Below, piece by piece: positions 8,639 through 17,493 of a stretch of 64,000 bases of DNA (positions are counted from its first letter, which is position 1; every line of letters begins with the position of its first letter). This stretch comes from Fulvivirga ligni (GTDB lineage: Bacteria > Bacteroidota > Bacteroidia > Cytophagales > Cyclobacteriaceae). Under the pieces are notes generated by a model, which was not told where the DNA came from, did no database searches, and saw nothing but the letters and a program-made list of their open reading frames with translations. Made by a program: the position numbers and the translations under genes. The stretch is from contig NZ_CP089979.1 in NCBI RefSeq assembly GCF_021389935.1, forward strand, positions 725,001 to 789,000. The letters are read 5' to 3'.

Positions 8639-9169
8639 ATGACCACCATAGAAACCCTACACCAACAAACCGCCGATGCCTATAGCTGGGTAAACAAACT
8701 CATTAAGGCTGTACCTGAAGAAAAATGGGAAGAAATTCCCGAGATTATCGACAGCAACCTAAGTTGGCAGGTGGGGCATTTGGTGTTGAGCTTATACTTT
8801 CATTCTGTAATGAATGTGGTGGGGCACCAGCCAGACATTATGGAGAAAATACCGATTAAGAAATACTCGGAGCTCTTCACGTACGGCCCGGCATCCGCCT
8901 CTCTGGGTGAATTCACTGCGGCAAAACTCAAAGAACATATGGCTTTGATTCAGGAGAAATCATTAAAAACTATAAACACACTATCTGCAGATCAGCTGGA
9001 CCAACCTTTAGAAAATACAGGTATACAACATCCTATTGCTAAAAACAAGTTTCAGGTGCTTGACTGGAACATTAAACATACCATGTGGCACTGTGGGCAA
9101 ATAGCCATGATTAAGAGAGTAGTTTACAAACCTTATGATTTCGGATTAAGAAGTACAAAACAGAATTAA
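8639..9169 (+). CDS. DinB-family protein
   Basis: A 176-residue all-helical protein with the histidine positions of the DinB/YfiT metal-binding four-helix bundle: 'WQVGHLVLSLYFHS' (His about 47 and 54) and 'WNIKHTMWHCGQIAMIKR' near the C-terminus. Family members are metal-dependent enzymes or thiol transferases of mostly unknown substrate. It starts 11 bases after the ABC exporter, and its stop overlaps by four bases the stop of the convergent rhamnosidase gene. Confidence 0.75.
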   Translation: MTTIETLHQQTADAYSWVNKLIKAVPEEKWEEIPEIIDSNLSWQVGHLVLSLYFHSVMNVVGHQPDIMEKIPIKKYSELFTYGPASASLGEFTAAKLKEHMALIQEKSLKTINTLSADQLDQPLENTGIQHPIAKNKFQVLDWNIKHTMWHCGQIAMIKRVVYKPYDFGLRSTKQN

Positions 9170-11826
9170 TCTTCAATAATAAATGTATGCGTTCCTGACT
9201 CCAAAGTAATACCGTTTACTGGCACTGTCTTTATCTCCTTACCATTTAAAGACGTCGGTTCAGCTTCCAAGTAAACGCTGCCGGTGCTGTTTGGTGGAAT
9301 GATGACCTGGTACTCTAGAAGATTTCCTTTCTTTTTCCATTTAGACACGATCTCACCGAATGGACCATTGTGACTCGCTTCAAATTCTGAAAGTCCTTCT
9401 ACAAAATGTGGCTTTAATATGACATTCTTAAAACCGGGAGCCTGCTCGTCGGTCAGAATGCCGCCTATCCCGGAGTATAGCCAGCCACTAATGGCACCGA
9501 ACATGATGTGATTTCTGGAAATGTCCGAGCTTGCGTTGATATCCCAGTTTTCATATAAAGTGGTTGCTCCGTTTACGATCCACCAACCCCATGACGGGTA
9601 AGTTTCCTGTGAGGCCACCTGGTATGCCAGGTCTGCATGACCGTACTTGCTTAATGCTCCTAAAATTGTTCTTGTCCCTAAAAGGCCAACATCTATATGG
9701 TTATCAGCTGCTTTCACAGCTTCCGATAAATTAGTAGCCACCTTTTTCTGTAGCTGATCCGGCACTAATCCCCAATACAGCGCGGCACTCAGCTCGGTTT
9801 GGAAGCCAGAGCCATAAATCCCGGTTTCAGGGTTCAAATACTTTTTGTTGATAGCGATTTTTAAATCATCAGCCAATTTTTGATAATGCTTATGATCTTC
9901 AGTATGACCAAAATGAAGCGCTGCCTTAGATAGAATAGAAGCATCTACAAAATAATAGATAGATGAGGTAAGCTCTCTAGGTGTTTTTGATTTCACCGGA
10001 ACCCAATCTCCTAATCCCCGATCGGTTAGTCCATCCTCCTGTGATACTTCAGTGATGTGATCTACATATTTTTTTAGCGGAAGATACATTTCTTCAAGTG
10101 CACGATCATCTCCATAAAATTGATAAAGCTCCCATGGAATAATGGCGATAGTGCTGGTCCAATCCGGGCCGTTACCCCAGTCATAGCCCCAACCCCAGGT
10201 AGGAACTATTGATGGAAGAACCCCATTTTCCCGCTGTTCATCACGATGGTCGGCCATCCATTTTTCGTAGATGGTGATGGCATCAAAGTTATATAGGCCT
10301 GTTTCTATATTAATATGGGCATCTCCTGTCCAGCCATTTTTCTCTCGTTGTGGACAATCAGTGGGGTAGCCAAAAAGATTAGATAGATAAGAAGCGTTTG
10401 TCGCCTCCCAAATTTTATTAATAGTTCCGTTAGAAGTAGAAATATGGCCTTGCGCCCTTACATCACTATGCATGAAAATGCCGGTGATACTTTCCTTAGT
10501 TAATGCTATCGGCTCAGTACTTTTCACCTCCACATATTGAAAGCCTTTGTAGTTAAATTTTGGTGTAAAACTCTCAACTCCTGCACCACTTAAGGTGTAA
10601 ATATCCGTTTGAAATGGGTCAGAATCGTCGTGTGGGCGATAGTGCACCACAATGTTAGACAAATCAATATTGCCCGCACTATCCAATTGCTCGGAGTGGG
10701 TAACACGGATAGTTGTTCCTTTCGGGCCTTTTACTTGAAGCCGGGTAACGCCTGCAATATTTCTCCCTAAATCGAAGATGTATTGCGTGCTACTGATCTT
10801 TCTCATGCTTACGGGCTTTATTTCCTCAACATGCTTTATCGGAGGAATAGCCTGAGCCACTATGTTATTTGAAGGTGCCGATGTCTTGATAGCATTGGCC
10901 CAATTAGCGTCTTCATAACCACCTTGATTCCAGCCATTTAATTCCTTTTCAGCATTGTAATGCTCCGCTGTATAAATACTATTAAAAATAACTGGACCCA
11001 AGGCCGTTTTCCACGAATCATCTGTAGTAATAGTTTGTACCGATCCGTCAGAATAGATAAGCCTGATATTGAGGCAAAACTTAGGCCTGGCCCTCCACCC
11101 TGCTTTATCGAAATTCCAAACCGCTGTAGATTGGTGGTTATACCAACCGTTACCCAATATCACACCTACAGTAACCTCCTCATTCTGAAATTGGGACGTT
11201 ACATCGTAAGTAACATATAAATTGCGCTTATCAAATCTGGTATAAATAGGATCGAGTACATGATCACCTACTTTTTCACCATTAAGATATAGCTCATATA
11301 AACCTGCCGAAGTAATGTAGGCTCGCGCACTCACTACCTTCCGAAGATTGTGAACTTCCTTCCTGAAATATGGTGCCGGTTTTAAATTGATGTCATCCGT
11401 GTCTGTTATCCAATCGCCTTTCCAATTCTCAGGTTTCATCATTCCCGTCTCGAAATGAGAAATGTTTAAATCGGTTTTATTGCCCTGATTATCAATAATC
11501 TCTACAGCCCAATAATACCTGGTAAATGGCTGAAGTGCCTCCCCATTATAAACCACCAGATGGCTACTACTATTTTCCTCTATCTTCCAGCTACTTCCTT
11601 CACGGTTCGCCACTTGCAGGGAATCCTCACCCACATAGATGCGATAAGACACCTGTTTCACTGCTTCTACCTCAGTAATCATCTGCCAGCTAAATCTGGG
11701 GTTTTCAACATCTATGCCTAATGCTTTTTCAAGATGTTCTGTTTGCAGGTTGGTAAGTTCTACCGTTGGCTTTTTCTCGGCTGCGGTGAAGGTGGAAATG
11801 AAAGATAAGAGTAAGGCAGTTAGCAT
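9166..11826 (-). CDS. GH78 alpha-L-rhamnosidase
   Basis: The ATG at 11826 gives 886 residues starting with a signal peptide (MLTALLLSFISTFTAAE); a TTG three codons upstream is less likely. Bacterial rhamnosidase N-terminal domains ('VENPRFSW', 'YELYLNGEKVGDHVLDP') are followed by the (alpha/alpha)6 catalytic domain containing the GH78 hallmark 'DCPQREKNGWTGDAH', which carries catalytic acidic residues, and 'WGWGYDWGNGPDW'. A C-terminal beta-sandwich ends the protein. It is expected to release terminal L-rhamnose from plant or algal polysaccharides or glycosides outside the inner membrane. It lies alone, without SusC/D partners. Confidence 0.88.
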   Translation of the reverse strand: MLTALLLSFISTFTAAEKKPTVELTNLQTEHLEKALGIDVENPRFSWQMITEVEAVKQVSYRIYVGEDSLQVANREGSSWKIEENSSSHLVVYNGEALQPFTRYYWAVEIIDNQGNKTDLNISHFETGMMKPENWKGDWITDTDDINLKPAPYFRKEVHNLRKVVSARAYITSAGLYELYLNGEKVGDHVLDPIYTRFDKRNLYVTYDVTSQFQNEEVTVGVILGNGWYNHQSTAVWNFDKAGWRARPKFCLNIRLIYSDGSVQTITTDDSWKTALGPVIFNSIYTAEHYNAEKELNGWNQGGYEDANWANAIKTSAPSNNIVAQAIPPIKHVEEIKPVSMRKISSTQYIFDLGRNIAGVTRLQVKGPKGTTIRVTHSEQLDSAGNIDLSNIVVHYRPHDDSDPFQTDIYTLSGAGVESFTPKFNYKGFQYVEVKSTEPIALTKESITGIFMHSDVRAQGHISTSNGTINKIWEATNASYLSNLFGYPTDCPQREKNGWTGDAHINIETGLYNFDAITIYEKWMADHRDEQRENGVLPSIVPTWGWGYDWGNGPDWTSTIAIIPWELYQFYGDDRALEEMYLPLKKYVDHITEVSQEDGLTDRGLGDWVPVKSKTPRELTSSIYYFVDASILSKAALHFGHTEDHKHYQKLADDLKIAINKKYLNPETGIYGSGFQTELSAALYWGLVPDQLQKKVATNLSEAVKAADNHIDVGLLGTRTILGALSKYGHADLAYQVASQETYPSWGWWIVNGATTLYENWDINASSDISRNHIMFGAISGWLYSGIGGILTDEQAPGFKNVILKPHFVEGLSEFEASHNGPFGEIVSKWKKKGNLLEYQVIIPPNSTGSVYLEAEPTSLNGKEIKTVPVNGITLESGTHTFIIED

Positions 11827-11931
11827 AGGTATCAAAATTTACAGTTAAAAGTAATTAATAAATTGCTAAATCGATAAAGCTTTTCAAATCCAGAAGCTGT
11901 TTACATCTTCCATTTAAAGGCAATAAAGGTC

Positions 11932-12756
11932 ATGATAAAAAACAGTTATCCGGTAAATTCTCCTCTGGGCAGATACATCACCAGCATCTGGTATTTTGAA
12001 CATTCATTTGACCAGAAAGTAGAGGTACCATTTTTACCTAAGCCTGGAAATTTCATCACCATTTGCCTGGATACGCTCCCATTCATTGAGTTCAAAGAAG
12101 GTGATGGCAAAATTACGGCTCCCATCAGTTTGAATGGTTTTGTAGATTCTACCTCAGCAAAAATAAGCATTGAAGGAAAGTTACGCATTGTAGGCCTGGA
12201 CTTGCATCCGTATGCTTTCTTCAGTCTTACTGGAGAAACTGGAGATACATTTACTAATGAGCATTTAGATATTGCCCATTTTATTGATGAAGAGAAGGTA
12301 GAGGAACTGGTTTATACGCTAAAATTAGCCTCCTCTACGCATGAGATTTTCTGTATCACCGAGCGCTTTTTTCTATCTCATTTTATGCAACAATCCAGTT
12401 GTTCTCACCTCATCTCTCCGATTGAGAAGGCCGTTAATATTACTGCTAAAGCTCCTCATTGGGCTATTCACCAGCTTTCAAGGGAAATAGCCATGAGCAC
12501 AAGAAGCTTTCAAAGGCTTTTTAAACAAGTGGCTGGCATTACCCCAAAAGGGTGGATGGATAGAATCAAATATAATATGATCCTCCACGAGCTAATCACC
12601 GGCAAATGGACCCACATGACTGACTGCATCGTGGCTCATCAATTCACAGACTTATCACACCTGAACAGATTCTTTAAAAAATATGGAGAAATGACTCCCC
12701 GACAGCTGTCAAGAAGTCATTCGGAGATAGAAAGTAAAATGCTTAATTATAGTTAA
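11932..12756 (+). CDS. AraC-family transcriptional regulator
   Basis: A 274-residue protein. The N-terminal half contains the DUF6597-like sensor pattern ('SPLGRYITSIWYFEHSF', 'PKPGNFITICLDTLPF'). The C-terminal half (about residues 170-265) is an AraC HTH pair with 'LSREIAMSTRSFQRLFKQVAGITPKGWM' and 'QFTDLSHLNRFFKKYGEMTPRQL'. It is divergently arranged with the rhamnosidase gene across 105 bases, so it might control that gene, but no operator was identified. It converges with the following lipoprotein gene, with a four-base overlap. Confidence 0.8.
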   Translation: MIKNSYPVNSPLGRYITSIWYFEHSFDQKVEVPFLPKPGNFITICLDTLPFIEFKEGDGKITAPISLNGFVDSTSAKISIEGKLRIVGLDLHPYAFFSLTGETGDTFTNEHLDIAHFIDEEKVEELVYTLKLASSTHEIFCITERFFLSHFMQQSSCSHLISPIEKAVNITAKAPHWAIHQLSREIAMSTRSFQRLFKQVAGITPKGWMDRIKYNMILHELITGKWTHMTDCIVAHQFTDLSHLNRFFKKYGEMTPRQLSRSHSEIESKMLNYS

Positions 12757-13532
12757 AAATCCCAGGTACCACTGTCAATGGTATTGCCATTGGCATCATA
12801 CTCTGAATAGGATCCGTCTCCGCTAGCACTCCAGTTAATGTCCAAAACGACTTGTCCATTTATACTTTTGCTCATCTCGCCAGACAGATCTTCAAAGCTT
12901 CTAATAAGATAAGACGGGCTCTCTTCTAACTGCAAATCCTCGCCAAATGTCATCCGCTTTGCTGTGCCTGCCCATTGAAAAGTAAAAGAGAAAATTACCT
13001 CTCCCTTCTTAGTGTCATCATCGTCTTCTGCTGCATATTGAGTGAGTAAAAACTTACTACAATCCTCATTTTGATCTACGTAAAGAATTTCTTGAGGAAT
13101 AATGTCATCCTCCTCAGTGTATTGATATATGGAATAGCTATAATTGTTCTGCATGAATAAGAATTTGTTAGGTACCGCACCCCACGTATAGGCTTCATCA
13201 TCTTCATCAATGTAGGCATCCGCCTCCGCCTTTTTCGCGGTAGCCGGAGGTACAAATAAGTTCGTACTAGTTGTAATTAAAGCATTACCCGTTTGAACCA
13301 CTGCCACCAGTTCAGCAGCTTGTTCGTTGAGATTACCACTGCTGAAGTTACCAGGCAGTTGGATGGCCACGTTCGGCTCGAGACAAGCCAAATGCACAGC
13401 GTTTAAATCTATTACTTCCGCATTAGGAGAGTCGTCATCATTATCATCACCGCTATCTCCACAACCTGTAAATTGTATAAGCGCAAATCCGAGCAGAACC
13501 GGAAGGAAAAATTTTATATGAGATGTTTTCAT
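12753..13532 (-). CDS. Lipoprotein of unknown function
   Basis: A 259-residue protein with an N-terminal lipoprotein signal and lipobox (ALIQFTGC, Cys24), followed by an acidic run (GDSGDDNDDDS) typical of exported surface lipoproteins in Bacteroidota. The mature part is mostly beta and ends with 'GSYSEYDANGNTIDSGTWDF'. No family is recognised. It converges with the AraC gene. Confidence 0.65.
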   Translation of the reverse strand: MKTSHIKFFLPVLLGFALIQFTGCGDSGDDNDDDSPNAEVIDLNAVHLACLEPNVAIQLPGNFSSGNLNEQAAELVAVVQTGNALITTSTNLFVPPATAKKAEADAYIDEDDEAYTWGAVPNKFLFMQNNYSYSIYQYTEEDDIIPQEILYVDQNEDCSKFLLTQYAAEDDDDTKKGEVIFSFTFQWAGTAKRMTFGEDLQLEESPSYLIRSFEDLSGEMSKSINGQVVLDINWSASGDGSYSEYDANGNTIDSGTWDF

Positions 13533-13669
13533 GTTTAAAAAGTTTTTCCGCTAAGGTAGAGGGCCGAATTAGCGTTTTACATGTAAAAAAGCGACAGAGT
13601 CCGATTTCAGACCTATACGTCTGATTATATTTAAAATTGACTTTGTTATATTGCGCTAAATTTTGTCTT

Positions 13670-14872
13670 ATGAAGAAACTCTTTAGTTCTTGTGCTTTAA
13701 TTCTTTTTAGTGTTTGCGTTCATGCTCAAATCACATTTGATCCTGGTTATATAATTGACAACCAAGGCAATAAAACGGCCTGCTTAATTAGGAATGTCGA
13801 TTGGAAAAATAATCCCACCTCTTTTGAGTACAAAATGTCCGACGAATCACAGACGCAACTAGCGGTTATTGATTCAGTATCAGAATTTGGAATTAGCGAT
13901 AGCTGGAAATATATCCGTGCCACTGTAGACATTGACCGCTCTAGTAGCAACCTGGGCAGTTTATCAAAAACGAAAGAGCCAGAATTTCAGAAAGAAACTT
14001 TATTTCTACAGTATTTGATTGAGGGTAAAGCTACTTTATATCAATACACTGCGGAAAGCAACCTCACCAGATTTTACTATCAACTAGAAGGTAAGGAGAT
14101 AGAGCCATTAATATATAAGAGCTATTCTGTAGGCTCAAATAACTACGCAGAAAACAATAAATTCCGCCAGCAACTATTTGTTTACCTCAAGTGTGAATCT
14201 ATAGATCAAAGGCGCCTGGAAAATCTTGATTATAAGAAAAGAGACCTTACCTCCTTATTTACCGATTACAATAATTGTTCAAATTCTGACAATGTCAACT
14301 ATGTAGCTAAGGATAAAGACAAGAGAGACTTTTTAAATTTAACTATTAGACCTGGTGTTAACTTTTCAAAGTTAGATGTTAGCAACAGGTATTTTAAGTC
14401 TGTTTCCTTTGATCCAAAGACAAATTTTCGCCTAGGACTTCTCTTAGAATTTGTTCTGCCTTTTAATCAAAATAAATGGGCTATCACCCTTGAACCAACT
14501 TACCAGTACTATAAAGAAGATCAGATAGTAACAGAATATTATCAAGACAGTGAATACCATGTTGATTATAAGTCCATTGAATTACCCATCGGCCTTAGTC
14601 ATAGTTTTTACTTGAATGACGACACAAGATTCTTTGCTAGCGCCAATTACGTTTTAAATTTTGACTCAAAAGATTCTTATATTAAAAAAGACAGATCTAC
14701 CACACTTGAAGTGACTTCTGGAAATTCATTAGCATTTTCAGGAGGATTTCAGTGGAAGCCATTATCACTAGAGATCAGATATATGACTTCAAGAAATATT
14801 CTACTTAAATATAACTATTGGGATTCCGAGTATTCAACGGTATCTTTTATTGTTGGGTATAAGATATTTTAA
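13670..14872 (+). CDS. Outer-membrane beta-barrel protein
   Basis: The ATG at 13670 begins the signal peptide (MKKLFSSCALILFSVCVHAQ). A start 33 bases upstream would add residues before the signal and is rejected. The 400-residue product has an N-terminal domain ('DPGYIIDNQGNKTACLIRNVDWKNNPTSFEYK') found before PorT-like barrels in Cytophagales. From about residue 220 it has amphipathic strands of an eight-to-ten-stranded barrel ('LTIRPGVNFSKLDV', 'FRLGLLLEFVLPF', 'SLEIRYMTSRNIL', 'VSFIVGYKIF'). Function is unknown. It converges with the ABC importer operon, with a four-base overlap. Confidence 0.7.
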   Translation: MKKLFSSCALILFSVCVHAQITFDPGYIIDNQGNKTACLIRNVDWKNNPTSFEYKMSDESQTQLAVIDSVSEFGISDSWKYIRATVDIDRSSSNLGSLSKTKEPEFQKETLFLQYLIEGKATLYQYTAESNLTRFYYQLEGKEIEPLIYKSYSVGSNNYAENNKFRQQLFVYLKCESIDQRRLENLDYKKRDLTSLFTDYNNCSNSDNVNYVAKDKDKRDFLNLTIRPGVNFSKLDVSNRYFKSVSFDPKTNFRLGLLLEFVLPFNQNKWAITLEPTYQYYKEDQIVTEYYQDSEYHVDYKSIELPIGLSHSFYLNDDTRFFASANYVLNFDSKDSYIKKDRSTTLEVTSGNSLAFSGGFQWKPLSLEIRYMTSRNILLKYNYWDSEYSTVSFIVGYKIF

Positions 14873-16419
14873 TCGCCTTTTAAATCACTGATCTTTTCAA
14901 CACCTAACACTTTGGCCTGCTCTCTTCGCATCATGAGGGCAGCCGTATTATTAAAACCCAGGGGCTGAAGCCATTGGAGTTGATATTGATCATGAAATTG
15001 CTGTTTAACGAACTCATAAACGGCCTCTTTTTCATAGAGAATATCTTTGGTGTCTTCTGGCTTTAATATTACTAATAGGCCAGTGCCGGTGTATTCAGGA
15101 TATATATCTACTTCGCCAGTATTCAGTGCATCGAAAAGCAGCTTAGTGCCACCAAAACCTTGCTTGAGTTCGCAAGCATATGGCGTGTAACTTTCTATCA
15201 TGAGCTTGAAAATATGGGCGAGAATAAAGCTCTCCGTGAAGTTTTTAGAGCCGATTATGATCTGCGCTTCTCCCTGTTTTGGGCCAGACATCTCGAACCC
15301 TTTTTTCTTTAGAAATTCCCTCGCCACCAGGTCAATATCTTTACGCTTTTCATCTACTTCATAGTTCATCCTACTCATCTCCTGGCCTGAAATGCTATTA
15401 CCCAGTTTATTTAAGGCATTCCTGACTTCTGGATAGTTTTTAAGGGTTGATTCCCTGACCAACGGAGCTGCATAATAGGGAGGAAAATATTTTTTATCAT
15501 CTTCCAATATTACTAAATCAAAGGCCTCAATTCTGCCATCGGTGCTGAAGCCGCTGATTACATCTACATTTTTATTTTTTACAGCCTGGTACATCAGGCC
15601 GATTTCCATTTCTTTTACTTCAAAATCAAGGTCATAGGTTTCTTTTAGACCCAGGTAGCCATCGCCTCTTTCTATAAACTCGGAAGGAAAGCCAGCCACT
15701 AACTTTTTGTTAGAGGTGGAACTGAAAATATTATAAGCCAAAATTCCGATGAACAAAATAGCCAAGCTGATCAAAACAGGCTTTATCAATTTATAAACAT
15801 GTTGTTGAATATAGCCCATTAAAGCATCAAACAGCAAAGCCATTAAAGCAGCTGGAATGGCTCCAGCTAATATCATATGAGGATTATTGGTACTCAGGCC
15901 TCTGAAAATAAATTCGCCTAATCCTCCCGCAGCAATTAGGGCACAAAGTGTAGCCACACCCACATTGATCACAAAAGCCGTTCTGATACCTGCAAATAAG
16001 ACCGGCATGGCCAAGGGTATTTCTACCTTTAACAATACTTGCCTGGGTGACATGCCCATGCCGACCGCTGCTTCTTTGATGGCCGGATCAATTTCGGTTA
16101 TTCCTGTATAGGTATTTCGAACTATGGGAAGTAGTGCATATAAGAAAAGCGCCACAATAGCTGGCACCACACCTATACCTAAAAATGGTAAAAGAAAGCC
16201 CAGCAGAGCAATGCTGGGAATGGTCTGAATACCATTTACAAAGCCTAAAACAGCTGAAGCAATATTCTTTTTCTTGCTAATCAATATACCTATCGATAGT
16301 CCAATAACAGTGGCAATAGCTAAGGAAAGCAACGTGAGCCACAGGTGCTCCAGAGTCTGCTCTAATAATTCTGCCTTATGCGAACCGATAAATGATATGA
16401 ATTGATCAACCTGCTCCAT
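14869..16419 (-). CDS. Compatible-solute ABC importer: permease fused to substrate-binding domain
   Basis: A 516-residue fusion of the OpuB/OpuC/ProW-X type. Residues 1-215 form the permease, with the EAA-like loop 'EAAVGMGMSPRQVLLKVEIPLAMP' at about 116-139, followed by a TM segment (215-232). The rest is a glycine betaine/choline/carnitine binding domain. Its two halves appear in reversed order compared with the usual family: the part normally at the C-terminus ('GLKETYDLDF ... FSTDGRIEAFDLVILEDDKKYFPP ... REFLKKKGF', 241-375) comes first, and the part normally at the N-terminus ('IIIGSKNFTE ... GEVDIYPEYTGTG ... LGFNNTAALMMR', 386-516) comes last. It overlaps the ATPase gene by 14 bases. 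Likely role: osmoprotectant uptake. Confidence 0.87.
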   Translation of the reverse strand: MEQVDQFISFIGSHKAELLEQTLEHLWLTLLSLAIATVIGLSIGILISKKKNIASAVLGFVNGIQTIPSIALLGFLLPFLGIGVVPAIVALFLYALLPIVRNTYTGITEIDPAIKEAAVGMGMSPRQVLLKVEIPLAMPVLFAGIRTAFVINVGVATLCALIAAGGLGEFIFRGLSTNNPHMILAGAIPAALMALLFDALMGYIQQHVYKLIKPVLISLAILFIGILAYNIFSSTSNKKLVAGFPSEFIERGDGYLGLKETYDLDFEVKEMEIGLMYQAVKNKNVDVISGFSTDGRIEAFDLVILEDDKKYFPPYYAAPLVRESTLKNYPEVRNALNKLGNSISGQEMSRMNYEVDEKRKDIDLVAREFLKKKGFEMSGPKQGEAQIIIGSKNFTESFILAHIFKLMIESYTPYACELKQGFGGTKLLFDALNTGEVDIYPEYTGTGLLVILKPEDTKDILYEKEAVYEFVKQQFHDQYQLQWLQPLGFNNTAALMMRREQAKVLGVEKISDLKGD

Positions 16420-17302
16420 ATGCCTCCACTATCTTTTCTCTATTTTCGAAATAGAGCTTTATGATCTCTGGATTTTCATTGACCTTCATATAATCCGCCA
16501 AAGACAAAGAAGCATCCTGTTTAATTTGCTTTATAGTGAACGGCATAATATCCGCCAGAGTGATTACCTGCAATTCCAGCTGTAATTTGCTTTGAGCAAA
16601 AAACTGTCTCACGAAGTCATTCGCAGGATGGAAAATAAGATCCTTCGGACTACCAATCTGCTGAATTTTTCCTTTATCCATCAGCGCAATTTTATCCGCC
16701 AATACTACAGCTTCAAGCACATCATGCGTTACTAAAACCATGGCCTTTTTCAGGCCGCTCTTTAGTTGCTTAAATTCTTTCTGCAGCTCCGCCCGTGTAA
16801 TGGGATCAAGGGCACCAAAAGGTTCATCCAAAAGAATTACCTCTGGGTCGCCAGCAAGTGCTCTTGCAATACCTACTCTTTGCTGCTGACCGCCACTGAG
16901 CTCGTGAGGCTTTCTATTCAGCACATCTTCAGAGAGCCCGATCATTCCTAGCAGTTCCCTCACCCTGGAATCTATTCTGGACTTTTCCCAATGCATTAGT
17001 TCAGGCACCGTGGCTATGTTTTTTTCTATGGTATAATGAGGGAACAGCCCAATGCTCTGGATCACATAACCGATTTTTCGCCTAAGCTCGTGAGGTTGAT
17101 ATTCATCTGTATTCTTTCCCTGAATAAAAACCGTTCCTGCTGTCTTTTCCACCAGCTTATTGATCATTTTTAGGGTAGTAGTCTTGCCACTGCCACTGGT
17201 GCCTAACAATACCAGTACCTCTCCCTGCTGCACAGTAAACGATACATCATCCACCACATTCTGGCCGCCATATGTTTTGGAAAGGTGCTGTATTTCGATC
17301 AT
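16406..17302 (-). CDS. Compatible-solute ABC importer ATPase (OpuA/OpuB-type)
   Basis: A 298-residue ATPase with Walker A GTSGSGKTT, Q-loop 'VIQSIGLFPHYTIEKNI', signature LSGGQQQR, Walker B 'VILLDEPFGALDP' and H-loop 'VTHD'. The C-terminal 60 residues are a short extension without the paired CBS domains seen in OpuAA/ProV. It is the first gene of a two-gene operon, and the permease/binding-protein fusion starts inside its 3' end. Together they would make a complete betaine/choline-type importer. Confidence 0.88.
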   Translation of the reverse strand: MIEIQHLSKTYGGQNVVDDVSFTVQQGEVLVLLGTSGSGKTTTLKMINKLVEKTAGTVFIQGKNTDEYQPHELRRKIGYVIQSIGLFPHYTIEKNIATVPELMHWEKSRIDSRVRELLGMIGLSEDVLNRKPHELSGGQQQRVGIARALAGDPEVILLDEPFGALDPITRAELQKEFKQLKSGLKKAMVLVTHDVLEAVVLADKIALMDKGKIQQIGSPKDLIFHPANDFVRQFFAQSKLQLELQVITLADIMPFTIKQIKQDASLSLADYMKVNENPEIIKLYFENREKIVEAYGAG

Positions 17303-17493
17303 AGATTAGGTAAAACTAACATAAATAAGGAGTAATCACAGGCTCTGCCCACATCCATTCGCGCTCAGTATACAGTAATTCACGGCGAGCAATATACCAT
17401 TCACTCCATAACCTATAGAAACATCCTCATGAAGCAGGTTTATAAAGCGAAATCTGAAAAATCTAAAAACACAACAACTTAAATTTCAAAATC

